Positions 44,776-56,580 of a stretch of 64,000 bases of DNA are shown here, in pieces; the first letter of the stretch is position 1, and the number at the start of each line of letters is the position of its first letter. Origin of the DNA: Triangularia verruculosa (lineage: Eukaryota; Ascomycota; Sordariomycetes; Sordariales; Podosporaceae); assembly GCA_033296885.1 (NCBI GenBank), contig MU863875.1:726647-790646 (forward strand), written 5' to 3'. Made by a program: the position numbers and the translations under genes. The notes under the pieces are model-generated. The model was not told where the DNA came from, ran no database searches, and saw only the letters and a list, made by a program, of their open reading frames with translations.

Positions 44776-46836
44776 TCAAACGCTCTCAAAAACCGGGACG
44801 GCTGGTTGGTCAATCATCTCTTCCTCGATCGAGTCGTCGTACGCCAGCAAGGCCCAAACCCTCCAGTGGAGAATGCCGAGGTGCCCAAGGCGAACGGCCA
44901 TGTCGTCGATGCCGGCCTCCTCGCGTGGGTCGCGGGGAGCCTTTTCGCCAAACAAGCCCATGTTGCGATCCCGCAATGACTCGCTCGGGCGGCTGGCACC
45001 CATGATCCGACCGCCTGTGGCGACGGAGAAGAGGGAGACGGCAGACATGTGCTTGAACTCATTGACACACTTGGCGAGCTCGGCAAGCAGCTTTTGCTGG
45101 AACTGCGCTTCGACCTCTTGGAAGAGCTCATCGTTCGTGTTCGTCACTGCATTCCGAATCTGGTCCTCAAACCCGGGGAGAGATGGTGGCGCGTTGACAT
45201 AGCGCAGAATCTGGAGGGCGACCGAGTCGGCGAGACCCCTCCACTTCTCCCTCGAGCTGTTGGCAGGGGGTGCCGTGTGAAGGAGCGCAAGGAGCGAGTT
45301 GTAGAGGTCGAGAGACTTGGTGCGAGACTCGGCAAAGTCCATACTTGGCTGGGCGATCAGCTCGCCTGAGCTGCGAGGTGAAGAAAAGGCGGATCCTCGG
45401 TCGCTGAAGACGAAGCTCGAAGGCCGAGAAGACACACAGGTGAAGTCGCTGGACAACCGATTGCTGGAAGCTCCGTCTTCGCGGACGTAGGACGGTACCC
45501 TGGAGCACAGATGAGTGATGTTTGAAAGCCGATCCAGGTCCTCAAACTTGCGCATGCAGATCTCCAGGCAGATGCTGTCGTACATGTCAGACCGCAACTT
45601 GAGAATACGGTCCTCGTCGAAGACAAATGTGCATGGTGTTGTGTCGGAGCGGGTCGAAGGAAGCACGAGTCGGGAGAGGGCATCGAAGAAGACGGCCATG
45701 TTGCCAAAGGCTTGCACATGAGGCATGCCCGAGAGTTCGTATATCCTTTCCGCCCTGCTCTGAGCAGCCTTGTACCAGTCCCTCGCTGGCAGTACGCTGA
45801 GCTTCCTGGACTGGATCTTCTTCATGAAGAAGCGCTGCTCAAAGTGCACGGTATCCTCGATCAAAACCGGACGCAGGCATCGTATTTGGTGGTTGGCTAC
45901 GTCGAGCTTCATGGCCTCCAGCACACTCAATAGACTCCTCATCCCCTTGACAAGCTCGGCTGGGTCATTGTTGCGGTTGCCGTTGCTGAGCTCCTGGTAC
46001 ATCTCATCCACCCACTCGTCGCGCATCGGAGCGCAATGCAGCTTCAGGACAGCCGATAGCCAGGATGCCAGGCTCTCAAGATCGGCAACGCCACGGTTGA
46101 ACTGTTGCATCAGGAGGTCCACATTCAGTCCTTCGTTGAGAAGCTCACGATCCCGCTGCGGTACCAAGGTCTCGATGATGTCTCGTACTGCCCTGAGAAG
46201 CGACGGGAGGCACCATTCTCCGTCAGCATACCTGCTCATGAAGGTTTCCCGGTCCATCACAAACAGAATCAGCTGATCCAGCAGCGCATTCCAAAACTGA
46301 TTGGCCTTCTCCTGTTTCCTCCTCCCCTTTTCACCGTCCAAGTTGGGGCGGAAATGGAGCTCGGGGTCGTAGTTGATATCATGCCTGAGCTTGGGGTTGT
46401 GTATTATCTTCGTGACGTCGAGTTCGCTTAACGTGTTCTTTGTGACTGGAGGCTCGATTGGGCGCGGTGGTTGTGGCGAGGAGCGACGTGAAGGTGGCTG
46501 TCGCCGGTTCATACCTGACTCGGCCGTTAAATATTCCGTATTGACCTTCTCATTCGAGTTGTTTGAGCATGAGGACGGGTTCCTAGACAGTCCAGGCGAA
46601 GGACCACCGACTACCGGTGTCGCAAGTGGTCCGTTGGTGCTCAGATCTTGTGTCCCACGAGGCAAGTCTTGGGCGGGAGGGATCTCTCGTAGCGATGGCT
46701 GGGCTTCTGGTTCGGCTGGAGGGTTCCGCGTCTCTGAGGGGGCATCGGGCATAGGTTCCTCGCCAGTGGCCGAATCGTTTCTCCTGTGAGTAGGCATATG
46801 ACTCTCCAGTCCTCCTCCGGCACGTTGTTCACCCAT
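44776..46836 (-). CDS. sok1: Tcp11/SOK1-family protein
   Basis: A single exon from the ATG at 46836 encodes 686 residues. The first ~130 residues are disordered (Pro, Ser, Arg). The Tcp11 domain follows from about residue 145 to the end, with family-like segments LRHDINYDPELHFRPNLDG, FWNALLDQLILFVMDRETF, MRSLLSVLEAMKLDVANHQI and FEQRFFMKKI. Yeast SOK1 was found as a high-copy suppressor of loss of protein kinase A, so a role in cAMP/PKA signalling is inferred. The neighbouring upstream 7.8 kb contains no recognised gene, so the promoter and leader may be long. Confidence 0.92.
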   Translation of the reverse strand: MGEQRAGGGLESHMPTHRRNDSATGEEPMPDAPSETRNPPAEPEAQPSLREIPPAQDLPRGTQDLSTNGPLATPVVGGPSPGLSRNPSSCSNNSNEKVNTEYLTAESGMNRRQPPSRRSSPQPPRPIEPPVTKNTLSELDVTKIIHNPKLRHDINYDPELHFRPNLDGEKGRRKQEKANQFWNALLDQLILFVMDRETFMSRYADGEWCLPSLLRAVRDIIETLVPQRDRELLNEGLNVDLLMQQFNRGVADLESLASWLSAVLKLHCAPMRDEWVDEMYQELSNGNRNNDPAELVKGMRSLLSVLEAMKLDVANHQIRCLRPVLIEDTVHFEQRFFMKKIQSRKLSVLPARDWYKAAQSRAERIYELSGMPHVQAFGNMAVFFDALSRLVLPSTRSDTTPCTFVFDEDRILKLRSDMYDSICLEICMRKFEDLDRLSNITHLCSRVPSYVREDGASSNRLSSDFTCVSSRPSSFVFSDRGSAFSSPRSSGELIAQPSMDFAESRTKSLDLYNSLLALLHTAPPANSSREKWRGLADSVALQILRYVNAPPSLPGFEDQIRNAVTNTNDELFQEVEAQFQQKLLAELAKCVNEFKHMSAVSLFSVATGGRIMGASRPSESLRDRNMGLFGEKAPRDPREEAGIDDMAVRLGHLGILHWRVWALLAYDDSIEEEMIDQPAVPVFESV

Positions 46837-49800
46837 TTTTTCCAACAGTTGAAGCTACCACAACCCAATAAATAGTCCGGCACCAAAGTGAATGTGATCG
46901 CCGTGAAACTTTAATATCAGAGCAGAGCTCCTATCTGGGAGCGAGGGAGGCGTGGGGCAGATGCCGTATGATTTATAGTATGTGAACTGAAAGAAACTCT
47001 GGGGGGGATTTGGGTCAGCACCAATGCAACAGCCTCGAAGCAATCAAAGCGGGAAGAGAAATGGGGAAAGGTGCAGGGAGCGGAGCAGGCAAACAAAGCA
47101 GTGGGCAACACAATCTCCATGGAAAGACGAGGTCTCGTGAGATCGGGAGCTTGCATGAAGCATGTAGCCACGGCCGCGCTGTTGGTCGGAACAGGAGAGG
47201 ACCCTCGACGGAGTACTGTAGCAGCGGAATACGGTTGTGTACAGGTCCAAGTGCTTGATTGTGCGAAGGTGAAGCGGAACAGAGGGTGGGAGAGTCGGCT
47301 AACCTGCAAGTTTCCTGCTTTTTTGATTCGATCTCGCCGTGATCAGGGATTCTTTTTCCTTTTCCTTTTCTCTATAACCTTGCACGCCGTCTAGTTCCAC
47401 ACAAAGCTTGGGCTCTATGAATCTAAAAAGTCGATGTTGTGTGTCTTCCCTTTATAGCATGCAACACACAGCACAGCCAGTGGCCCAGGGGAGGTGAGTG
47501 TGAGGCGGCGACCGTTTGTTGGTGTTGGGTCAGACTGCTGGGCGGTGTCGGAGGAGTGTCGGTTTCGGAGATTCTCAGTGCTGCAACAGCATGCACCACG
47601 ACAATGGAATGTCTGTCTGTCTGTCTATATGTGCCTGTGGTGCAGCTGGTTGAATAACGCGAGGCCGGATGGGGCAGACAAAGTGGAGGGGCCGTCTTGG
47701 ACGGGCAAAGTGAGAAAGAGAACCGACGGAAGAAGTAATGATATAATGAGAGAAGGAGCGAGAGGGTGAGTAGCAGGGCCCGTGTGGGAGCAGCAGCCGT
47801 GGGTATTAATTAGATTATTACACAGTCAAGGGACTGAGAGAGAGGGCAAGAGAGAGCGAGGGCAAGTGAGCGTGACAGCGCGTCCTTTTTGTTGGAGGGA
47901 TGAGATGGCAAAAAAAAAAAATAAGGGAGAGAGAGAAACAGTGAGTGAAAGAGCGACACGAATATGGAGCAGCGAGTGGATGGATTGCGGGAGACGAGAA
48001 AAGGAACTCGAACCCACCCACTCCCACTGTCCCAAACAGAGGGTGCGGCAACGGAGCACGCTGGTGCTAGCTGCATCCTGGCATTCAAGCACCCCCAGTT
48101 GCGAACAATGTGCTGGGATGTCTTTCTTGTCAATGATAAATGCACGCCCCCCTGAACCCCTAGTTTCTTGGCCTTGGGGGTGGGGGGTGTACAGGCAGTG
48201 GTCTGTGTGCTGGTGTGTGGAACGCCGCCTTCCCGGCAGCAGCCAGCAGCCAGCAGCCAGCAGGCATTGCCCTCGAAACCTTGCGACCTGCGACGCTTCA
48301 TCAGTACTGCTGTTTTGGGCACTGTGGTGGCAGAAAAAAAAGATGATACAAAACCACCCCCACTCCCACACAATGCTCGTTGCCAGGCGAGAAGTAGAAA
48401 GAGTCAGTCACCCGCATCAATCTGTGAGTCGGAGCAGGTATCGTCAGGCGTGGCATGCAGTTGATGGAGGCCAAGTACAAGCTCCAGCCCAAAAGCTACC
48501 ACCAGCCTCAAACCCTCGGGAGCCGGATCCGAGAGCGTCTGACTTTTGGATTTTGGGCCATCCCAACTTGTTCTAAGGTTGCCCAGTCTGGAAACTGCCC
48601 CGAGTTTTTCAAGGCGTGGCCATCGAGATCTGCAACCATGGGGCCGGCGATAACGAGGCAAACAAAACGGAAGCTACGGAACCCCTCCACGACGCTCTCG
48701 TTGATGCCAGTATAGGTTCTTCATAACGGCCACTGGGCCGAGCCTCACGATTCATTCCTGCCTTGTTTTTAGGGCCTCGCCCTGCTTTTACCAGCTTTCA
48801 GCCCTGCTGCTGGGCCGTGTCCGGAACATTTCGGGGGCTGAGTGATTATCGCCAGTGGTTAACCTTGGTGTTTGGTCCAGCAAACCAAGGTTGTAACATG
48901 GTGGTTGAGTATATTCTGCCGTACCCTCTATGCTGACCAGAGGTTGAAGTCACGAGCAACCGAAATAGCCTGTTCCGCTGTTATAAATCCGTCAACTTGG
49001 GTGGACGGTAGAGGTATGCATTGTCAACATCCTCCCAAGCATTTTTGGAACAAAAAGGGGCCGTCGGCCATCATCAATCCTGCCATCCGTTGCCTATCGC
49101 CCGCCATACATCACACAGGGCAGGGCACACACCCACCCCCCTTTGAACGGGCCGCAGGAGGCGCCGGCTCTCGATTAGAACCAACTCCAAATCAATGAGT
49201 TCGGCGGCTCTATATTAGCAGCAACGTTCCCGCCACGTGCATACTCGCCATCTCATATCGCATCTACGAAGGAGTCCAGCACTCTCAATGACACGGGATT
49301 AGCATCGTCCATGGCGCTCGGAAGCTTTTTCGGAGCGAGGCGGTCCACTATTAGATGGCCAACTTGCATGTCTTGTGGGTGGTGCTGGTAACATAAGGTA
49401 AGCCCGGCGCCAACTGTGGACGGCCCAGCACAGACGAACATGACACCCAGCCTCGCTGCCGTGTGAGGTTGGTACACTTGACGCTGATATCTTTCTTCTT
49501 TTCCTTCTGACTCCGACCCGGATGCACCATGTGGAAATGACCATGGAACGCTGCAGCATGGAATGATCTGGATTTTCCATTACGAAGCATTCCATCCTCG
49601 GAGCCAAGGGGCTTGTGGTTCGGTGGCTGATCGGTCCGTTGAAAGTAACATGGCACCCTTTTCTCAAAGAGAGATCGACAGTTCTTTCCTCTTTGCATTC
49701 AACGACTCAACAACACGATGGCCATCCCTTGGCTTGGACGATGCCCGTCTTTTTGGTCCATCCTTGGTGTGGGGGTTTTGTCTCGCTGCTCGTATTGCAT

Positions 49801-52800
49801 GTGCCGTTCGGTATGCCCGTGGAGGACGACATAATAAAAGGGCGAGACATGCCCGTGGTTTCTGGAAGAGGCGAGCCATCAGATCTCTCAGGGCTTGGAA
49901 CTGCATCCTTCCTGTGTCTTGCTTGCTCTCGTCTTGCAGGAGGCGAGCGGCGAAAGCATCTAGACATGCATGCCAGCTGCAGCCAGACAACCAGCCCGAC
50001 TCATCTTTGGTACGAAAAAGCAACAAGAAGAAAAGGAAGGAAAGGGACCGGACCGATCGTGCCTTTTCGGGTACCACACGTGAAGTTTTTCATATCCATA
50101 TCCATATCCAAATCAGGGCAATTCCACGATGAATTCCAGAAGTAGATGTTGATGTGCTGACTCCCTCCCTGCTGATGGGTCAGCACAGGTGAGAGCCAGC
50201 TGAGACACCGCCTTCTCCATCAGGAGTAGTGCGGCGTCCCTAATAATCACGGCGACCCGCACGACTGGATCAACCCCCGTGGGTCTTCTTTCTCGACATC
50301 AGATCAAACCTGGGCGGTGCTTTCTTTTCTTGGTTCGTGATGCGTGCATTTCCGTAAATGGGATGAAATGCCCACTTGGATTCCCCCTCTGCTGCATTAG
50401 TTTGACCACCTCTTTGCATTAGCAGCTGTCAGCTCGACTGAGTCTTTTCCACTGCTCCCAGACCAGTCCATCACCCAATATCAGCCGCACCGCTGAAATC
50501 TCGAACTCTCTTTATGAGGCACTCTCCTCGGGGATACGAAACGAGAGGTCCCGGTAAGCTGTTTTCCCACCTCGCTTGTGGCTTCTTTTGTTTCTTCTGG
50601 ACGCACTGCTGGGGAGAGCCGGTCTGGTCGTGGTCGGTGTCGGTGTCGGTCATGGTCTGATGATGAAGGTCCCATTCATTCACACATCTCACATTACACA
50701 CCCCCCCTCGCCCCGGCCCCCCCCCCTGGTCTCGATACCACAGCGCCGGGATAGCCCAGCTTCAGGCTTCGAGATTGCCAGATGTGGGCGGATCCCCCTA
50801 GCCACATGGCGAACCCGCAGTTTTGGGCAAATCTTCCATTCTTTCCAAGCCTTTTGACGACGAGGCCGGTTCTGCCGATTTCATCATTCGGCGAACCGGC
50901 GGCCTTGGGTTACGGATCAAGAGATTGGAGGTCCGGGGGTCTTCCAGGGTGGGGAGGGGCCTATCTGCATGTTCAAATTGCCCATTTGACCGTGCAGCAA
51001 TTCATCAGAAAAGCCAGATGACCAAAAGGTCCACCCGCAACCGTCCACGCGGTGGATACAGGTCACGGGATTCTCTCCAGGTTCATCTCTGCTTCTTTTT
51101 GCAACGGCTTGGCTTCCCAGTTTGCTGCGTTAACAACTCAGCTCGCGATGCAACTCCAGCGCAGCTCGGCATGAAACTAAACTTGACGATCTCTGACGCG
51201 ATGGGGGCGGGAAGCCCCAAGACTCAAGTAGAGGTGAGAGTTGGCGGCAAACGATCGGTCGTTGGTTCATCACCGGCCAGCTACAACCCACCGGCGTGCA
51301 TATCGGATAATACCTGTTGCTCTTTTCGAGACCAGCCAGCAGCAGCAGCAACGACAACAACAACAACAACAAGAACAATTCACTATACTTGATGCTTGCT
51401 GCACGCTGAGCTGCGGGTTGGGTTCCTAGGTAGGTATCTTTGGTGCCATCACACACCTGCGGCCTACCCTCTGGAGCCAGTCCTTTTTTTGCTCGACTGG
51501 GTTTAAAAATTGCAAATCTTCCAGACCGTCGGTGGGCATTCTTGTTACCAGTAAACTCGTTTTTTTTTCTGCGGATGCGACGATGCAAAGTGTGTTGTCA
51601 GAAAGATGGAGCCTGAAGCCAAACAGTTGCATCTGATCAAACAAACACCTCTGGTGCCAGCGAGAGAGCTGGCCAGCAAAGTTTTGGAAGATCGACAACG
51701 AGTCATGGCATTGTGGAAATGTTCAAGATGGTAATTTATTTTTTGAGGCGGTCGAGACAGAGAGACTGATAGGATCGGATGGCTTTTTGTCTCTTCGATA
51801 AGCCCAACAGTGCGGCCCGAGGTCGATCTGTACTTTGGATTTGTTCGATCAATTGCGCACACCCCGCCGCATCGAAACGTTTTCTGTGGTCTACAGTTTA
51901 CATACAAGATGATCGGGCGGGGGGCTGAAGGCCAACGTCCAGACAAGATACAAGCACATTGCTATTGGTGAGACTGCCCTGTTGAAGTCCTAGACACGGG
52001 CTGTTTGGCTTCTCAAAAACGTAGGAGCTGATACCAAGGGATCTCGAACCCAACGTACAACAGCGTTACAGTAACCCAGACCGTTCAAGTTTACTGGAAA
52101 CACCTGGTGGTTTTCCTTTTGTTTATTTTCTTTTTACTCACATACTTTATATTTTACTTCGGGCATCTCCCATGTTGTTGTTCAAAAGTTGAGTTGTTCG
52201 GCGCGAGGTCAACCTTAACGCTGTTCCCGTAGGTACCCCCGCGGGTGGCCGATGCACACACTCCCTCCTCCCCACACCGACAATCCATCCATCCACACAC
52301 ACGCACCTCGAACGTTTAGCCCCGAGTTTGGCATCTGTTTCTCAAACGTGTACCCCTTCTCAGTGCACGGCTACGGTACGATCAGCTATGTTCGGTGAGA
52401 GATACAATTGTAGAGTAGAGTAGAGGATGACTCGGGTGTTAGTCTCATTGCTTTTCTGGATGTTTGTCGTTCAAAGTTGGTAGGTACGGACCCCGCAAGT
52501 TGTTTCCCGGCCCCGCAATCCGGACATGCCGCCGGGGCGGAGTCGGCGGGGGCAGCAAAAGCACCGACATTTCTTGAAATTGTCAGACAACGCCGGGTAG
52601 GTGGTTGTTTCATGTTGTTGGGAGGTGGGGGAAAGAGGTGTTATGCAACCAAGTTGGGTGACTAGATGTGGGAGAGGAGTTGAACCGAAACATCGCTACC
52701 AAGGTACCCTGTGATAGCAGGCAAGATGGATGAAGTTGGAGTGCTAGTACTAGCATTCTGGACAAGAAATAGATTGCTATCTCAGATAAAATCCTTCAAA

Positions 52801-54637
52801 AGGTAGGAAGTACCAAATCATAGTCCATCAGACCTCTTAACTATCAACTCCTATGGCCGCTGGCCTGGGCTGGTGAGCAAGTCTCCATTTTGTGTCACGA
52901 TCGTGGACAGGTGCAGCATACCTAATTATCTTGTTCACCGAGCCAGACAAAACTCTCTATCTACAATACTTGCAGCGAGTTGACTGTCCTCTCCGCAAAT
53001 ATATGTGCCTTTCCTCGATCATGTAGGTATGCAGTTGGCCGCTCTTAGTTCATCTTGATTTCTCTTCTTCTCTGTAGGTGTATCATCGGAAAATGGCAGC
53101 TCACAACCAATATTTTTTTTAACCCTTGATGGACACCCATGGTTGGTAGAGCAAAGGAGGGGTGGGTTGGGAAGTGATCAAGATGGGTACTTGCATGTAT
53201 GACAACTTCGATAATCATCAGGCTGAAAGTTCCCCCTCCTCCCTCGCCGTGATCAAAGGCGGGAACTTGCACGACGAACTTGCAAGCTTTTTGGGGGTTG
53301 CCTTGAACACAAGACACCGCTGTGTTGGTAGCGATGATTGTTCGTGCGCGGACTAAGTACCTATCTATGTACTTGATCTGAGGTTAACAAATTGATGATG
53401 ATATGCTGCTCGGTGGATAGTAGGTGGCTTTGCTGGTGAGGGCAAACTGTTACGCAAGCTGCTGGTAGGCAAGAGGGGACGGGAAGGGAAGGCAAAGAGC
53501 CTGCAAGGTTCTAGGTGATGTGAGGATGTCGGTGTGTGATATTGGAAGGCTCCAAGGCCTGAGGCCAGATGTAGTGGCCTGTCAGACGATTGTGGACTCG
53601 GAATGGCGATGGTATCGCCAACAAAGCAAAAATCACATGCAGAACTGGCTCTCGATTTTTACAGTTTAAGGAGCCTCTTATGCAGTTTGCCATCTTGCAG
53701 TCTTGGTCCACAATGTTTGCCATGACGTTTCCGACTGAATATCTTGAACAAGCCGGTACCGAGTCTCGCAAGGCTGTTCAATACCAAGCCGCGACCTACT
53801 AAGTCGACCACCTTGTCCTATCCTCATGGCCCAATACACAACCTCGGACTCGGCCCTTTACCCAATCATCATAGATATCCGAAGTGTCCATCCCAAATCG
53901 GCAAATACCATGGCCGCAAACTCGGTCCCCTACCCGTGTTTCCTTCGAAACTCTCGACGGGCCAAAGCCACGACCACCACTCTTTGGGAATATTCTCCGG
54001 ATGGATTCCGAAGCAGTCCACCCCAGCGACCGGCCAGCATTGACCACTCTCTATCAAGATGATCTTTGTCCCTGCGCAAATCGACAAACAAAACATGTGG
54101 CTTTCCCCATCCAGATATTTGAGAAGGCCACCAAGACAGGTCGTTGATCCTTGGTCTGGGGAACATGGGGGAGAGGCCTCGCGTATGCACACTCCCCCTC
54201 CACTCCGAGACAACAAAACTGTTTAGATGGGATGAGGTGGCCGGCATGGTTGAGGCCCATCTCATTTTCCCATCTGACATTGACATCTCTTCCCATCCAA
54301 TATCAGATGGCCATCCAGGATGCATAGCGCTGAAGGAATCGGACTTCAAGGTAACAATGAAGAGAGGTTCTGAAGTTGTCAACCGCAATCATGAAGAATT
54401 AAAAAAACAAAAAAAGTTCAAGAAATGTTTGATTAACCTCCTCACATTGATGGATTCCGTCATCGTCATTGTTCATGCTTTAGGCAAACAAACGTCCTCT
54501 CATCTCAACCCCATCTCATTACTGCTGCTGTATATGTCATGTAAGAAACAAGATCCTAACGCCGTGATATCGTCAAGCCAAAGATGTTATTATGTACCGA
54601 ATCCATCAACCTGTCCTCTGTCGTCGTCAAAGCCAGT
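46837..54637. other. 7.8-kb region with no supportable gene
   Basis: This lies between the start of the SOK1-like gene (-) and the stop of KSH1 (-). Many frames of 60-260 codons are open on both strands, but they overlap each other and lack domain character or matched splice sites. Low-complexity features include an A11 run at 47911-47921, AG-rich DNA at 47825-47875, a CAGCAGC cluster near 48235-48265, C tracts near 50700-50727 and (CAA)n near 51347-51370. It is probably long promoter, leader and 3' sequence. Hidden multi-exon or RNA genes remain possible. Confidence 0.4.
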
Positions 54638-55025
54638 TTAAGAGCTAAAGAAGATCGAGCCCTGTTTCTATTAGCATTTTCAACGACAATTGCGCATCAA
54701 AAGAGTGAGAGCGTACAGCCATGAAGAGGCACCACAGACTTATGTACGGGCTCAGCCTCTCGCCGATCCTGGCAGACTTCCAGAAGACACCCATAAGGCC
54801 GGTCTTGTTGCCGTCGAGGATGCGAGGGTACATATAGTGGACGTGGGAGCAGGAGCTTTTATGCCGTCAGTATGTAACTTGTTGAAGAGTGAATGAAGTG
54901 AGAGGTCGTTACCAGATCAAGAGGAGGATCACGAGGAGGAGGGATTGGAGGTTGAAGAGGGCGGACTGTTCACCATCATCAGCGGAAGTTCATATCGTAA
55001 AAGGGGGGTGGAATAAAAGCACCAT
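54638..55025 (-). CDS. ksh1: Kish protein (KSH1/TMEM167 family), four exons
   Basis: Exons 55025-55023, 54965-54913, 54855-54717 and 54661-54638 give 72 residues, exactly the length of the animal Kish-A protein. Exon 1 is only the ATG codon (context GTCAAAATG). Introns of 57, 57 and 55 nt each have a CTRAY branch sequence. The protein begins MSALFNLQSLLLVILLLIC, continues through the family core DGNKTGLMGVFWKSARIGER and LSPYISLW, and ends MAGSIFFSS. Two membrane segments flank the conserved core. Yeast Ksh1 is an essential small membrane protein of the early secretory pathway. The last acceptor (AACAG before GGC) was chosen because it gives the family length; another AG lies 6 nt earlier. Confidence 0.9.
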
Positions 55026-55668
55026 TTTGACGGTGGCTTCTTATAAATCTCTCTCAAATGCGTATATCTTGACTGTTAAATTGTCTCGATTTGCGATGCG
55101 ATGTGGGTGTCGTGAGTTGCGTTGCAAGTGAGTGAGAGCAGGCTGCCAAAAACAAGATGTCATCATCACGCTCTGAAGCCAAAGTGACCCCCGTGTCGTG
55201 TCCTGACAAGAAGCTCGGGCCACCTATCCCGTCCCACTTTTGAGCAGGGCGGAGTGGAGCCCCTGGCAGGGATTTGCGGCTGGAAGTTTGGAACCGTTCG
55301 CCTGGGGAGCTCCACACCTTGACTTTTTGCGGGGACCTTGATGGACGGAGCTTCCACTTCAGCCTTCTCTCTTGCTCTCAACATCATCGAAACCAACCGA
55401 CAATCTGCGGCTTTGCGGGAGATCAATTCGACTCGCGTGACTACTGACGGCGAGAGAGATAAAATCCCAAACCTGTCGACTATTCTTCACAGCATCATCA
55501 GACAAAAGACCATCGCGTGTCTGGAATCCGTCCCTTCGACGATTTGAAAATCACAAGCCAAAAACAAGAGCGCGATCTCTCTACATCATCACAACCCCAT
55601 CCCATTTCCCCCAATCACCACAAACCACACTCGCAAGCCGCGACGTCTTCCATCCCCCATCCCTCAAA
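55026..55668. other. Divergent promoter between ksh1 and taf13
   Basis: The 643-nt gap separates the KSH1 start (-) from the TAF13 start (+). No gene is seen. It is expected to hold both promoters. Confidence 0.55.
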
Positions 55669-56292
55669 ATGGAACCCCGCGCCCGCGCCGGCAAAAACGT
55701 CGGTAAGATGAACTTTGGCCACAACGAGCTCGCCCAGCTCCTCTACTCGCACGGCGACGCCCGCCTCCCCCTCAACGAAACCGTCCGCGTCCTCGACGAG
55801 GTCCTCACCGACTTCATCCAGGGCGTCTCGTTCGAAGCCACCCGCGCCGCCCACCACGCCGGCCGCCAAAAGGTCAAATTCGAGGACTTTGAGTTTGCCA
55901 TGCGGCGGAACCCGAGGTTCATGGGCAAGATCCAGGAGGTGTTTGAGAAGAAGAAGGAGATCGAGGCGGCGAGGAAGAACTTTAACATCGAGGACCAGTG
56001 GGTCAAGGATGCCGAGAGGGAGGAGAAGGAGAAGGCGGCGGAGAGGGAGAAGGAGAAGGGTGCTGATAAAGAGGACAAGGCCAGGGGGAAGAGGGGACGT
56101 CCTAGGAAGGATAGGGGGGCGAGTGCGGGGAGTGGGAGTCAGAGTCAGGGCCAGAGTGTGCAGCCGGAGGGGTCCGGGTCGCAGAGTCAGCAGGTGGATA
56201 GGATGGATATTGGAGAGGAGGATTTGGAGGATGGGCTGGATGATGATTTAGAGGGGGATGCGGATGTTGTTAGTGCTATCAGGCGGAGATGA
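55669..56292 (+). CDS. taf13: TFIID subunit TAF13
   Basis: A single exon encodes 207 residues. TAF13 is the small histone-fold subunit that pairs with TAF11 in TFIID. The histone fold occupies about residues 12-105: GKMNFGHNELAQLLYSHGD, RVLDEVLTDFIQGVSFEA, KVKFEDFEFAMRRNPRFMGK and VFEKKKEIEAARKNF. The extension after residue ~115 is fungus-like and low in complexity: Glu/Lys-rich, then an AT-hook-like GKRGRPRKDRG, then Ser/Gln-rich and acidic, ending IRRR. The AT-hook-like tail could contact DNA, which yeast TAF13 is not known for; this is inference. Confidence 0.93.
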   Translation: MEPRARAGKNVGKMNFGHNELAQLLYSHGDARLPLNETVRVLDEVLTDFIQGVSFEATRAAHHAGRQKVKFEDFEFAMRRNPRFMGKIQEVFEKKKEIEAARKNFNIEDQWVKDAEREEKEKAAEREKEKGADKEDKARGKRGRPRKDRGASAGSGSQSQGQSVQPEGSGSQSQQVDRMDIGEEDLEDGLDDDLEGDADVVSAIRRR

Positions 56293-56580
56293 TTGGCTTT
56301 ACAATGGGTGCTGTTTTGTCACGAAAGGGAGACGTATCATAGCGATGGAGTTTAGGTTGATTTTCGGGCACGATCAAGAAGGATGATACTGGACACAGGG
56401 CTTGTTGGGACGGCACAATATCGCAGAAAAGGCCTTAATATGAATGTTATTACATTACTCAGCCATCTTGTTTCGCCGTACATAACTTCCTTATGGCATA
56501 TTGTTCGCGCCCACTATCCAGTCACACCTCCAGTATTCCACATAACTCCAACATCAACTGTGAAGTGAACAAACCCACCC

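Noticed and set aside
47782..48576. 264-codon open frame on the plus strand
   Set aside because: It has no domain character, is rich in Trp, Cys, Arg and Ser from low-complexity DNA, and overlaps equally long frames on the minus strand (47810-48373). It reads as chance openness in GC-rich DNA.
49563..50145. Plus-strand frames of 176-189 codons
   Set aside because: Two overlapping phases are open and neither has a hydrophobic core pattern or domain. There is no initiation or splice support.
52025..52110. tRNA-like B-box (GGTTCGAGATC on the minus strand)
   Set aside because: The flanking bases do not form a five-pair T-stem, and I could find no matching D-arm or acceptor stem, so it is not a tRNA gene.
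53869..54388. Overlapping minus-strand frames of 115-153 codons
   Set aside because: Frames are open in several phases on both strands, none resembles a known protein, and no splice pairs connect them.
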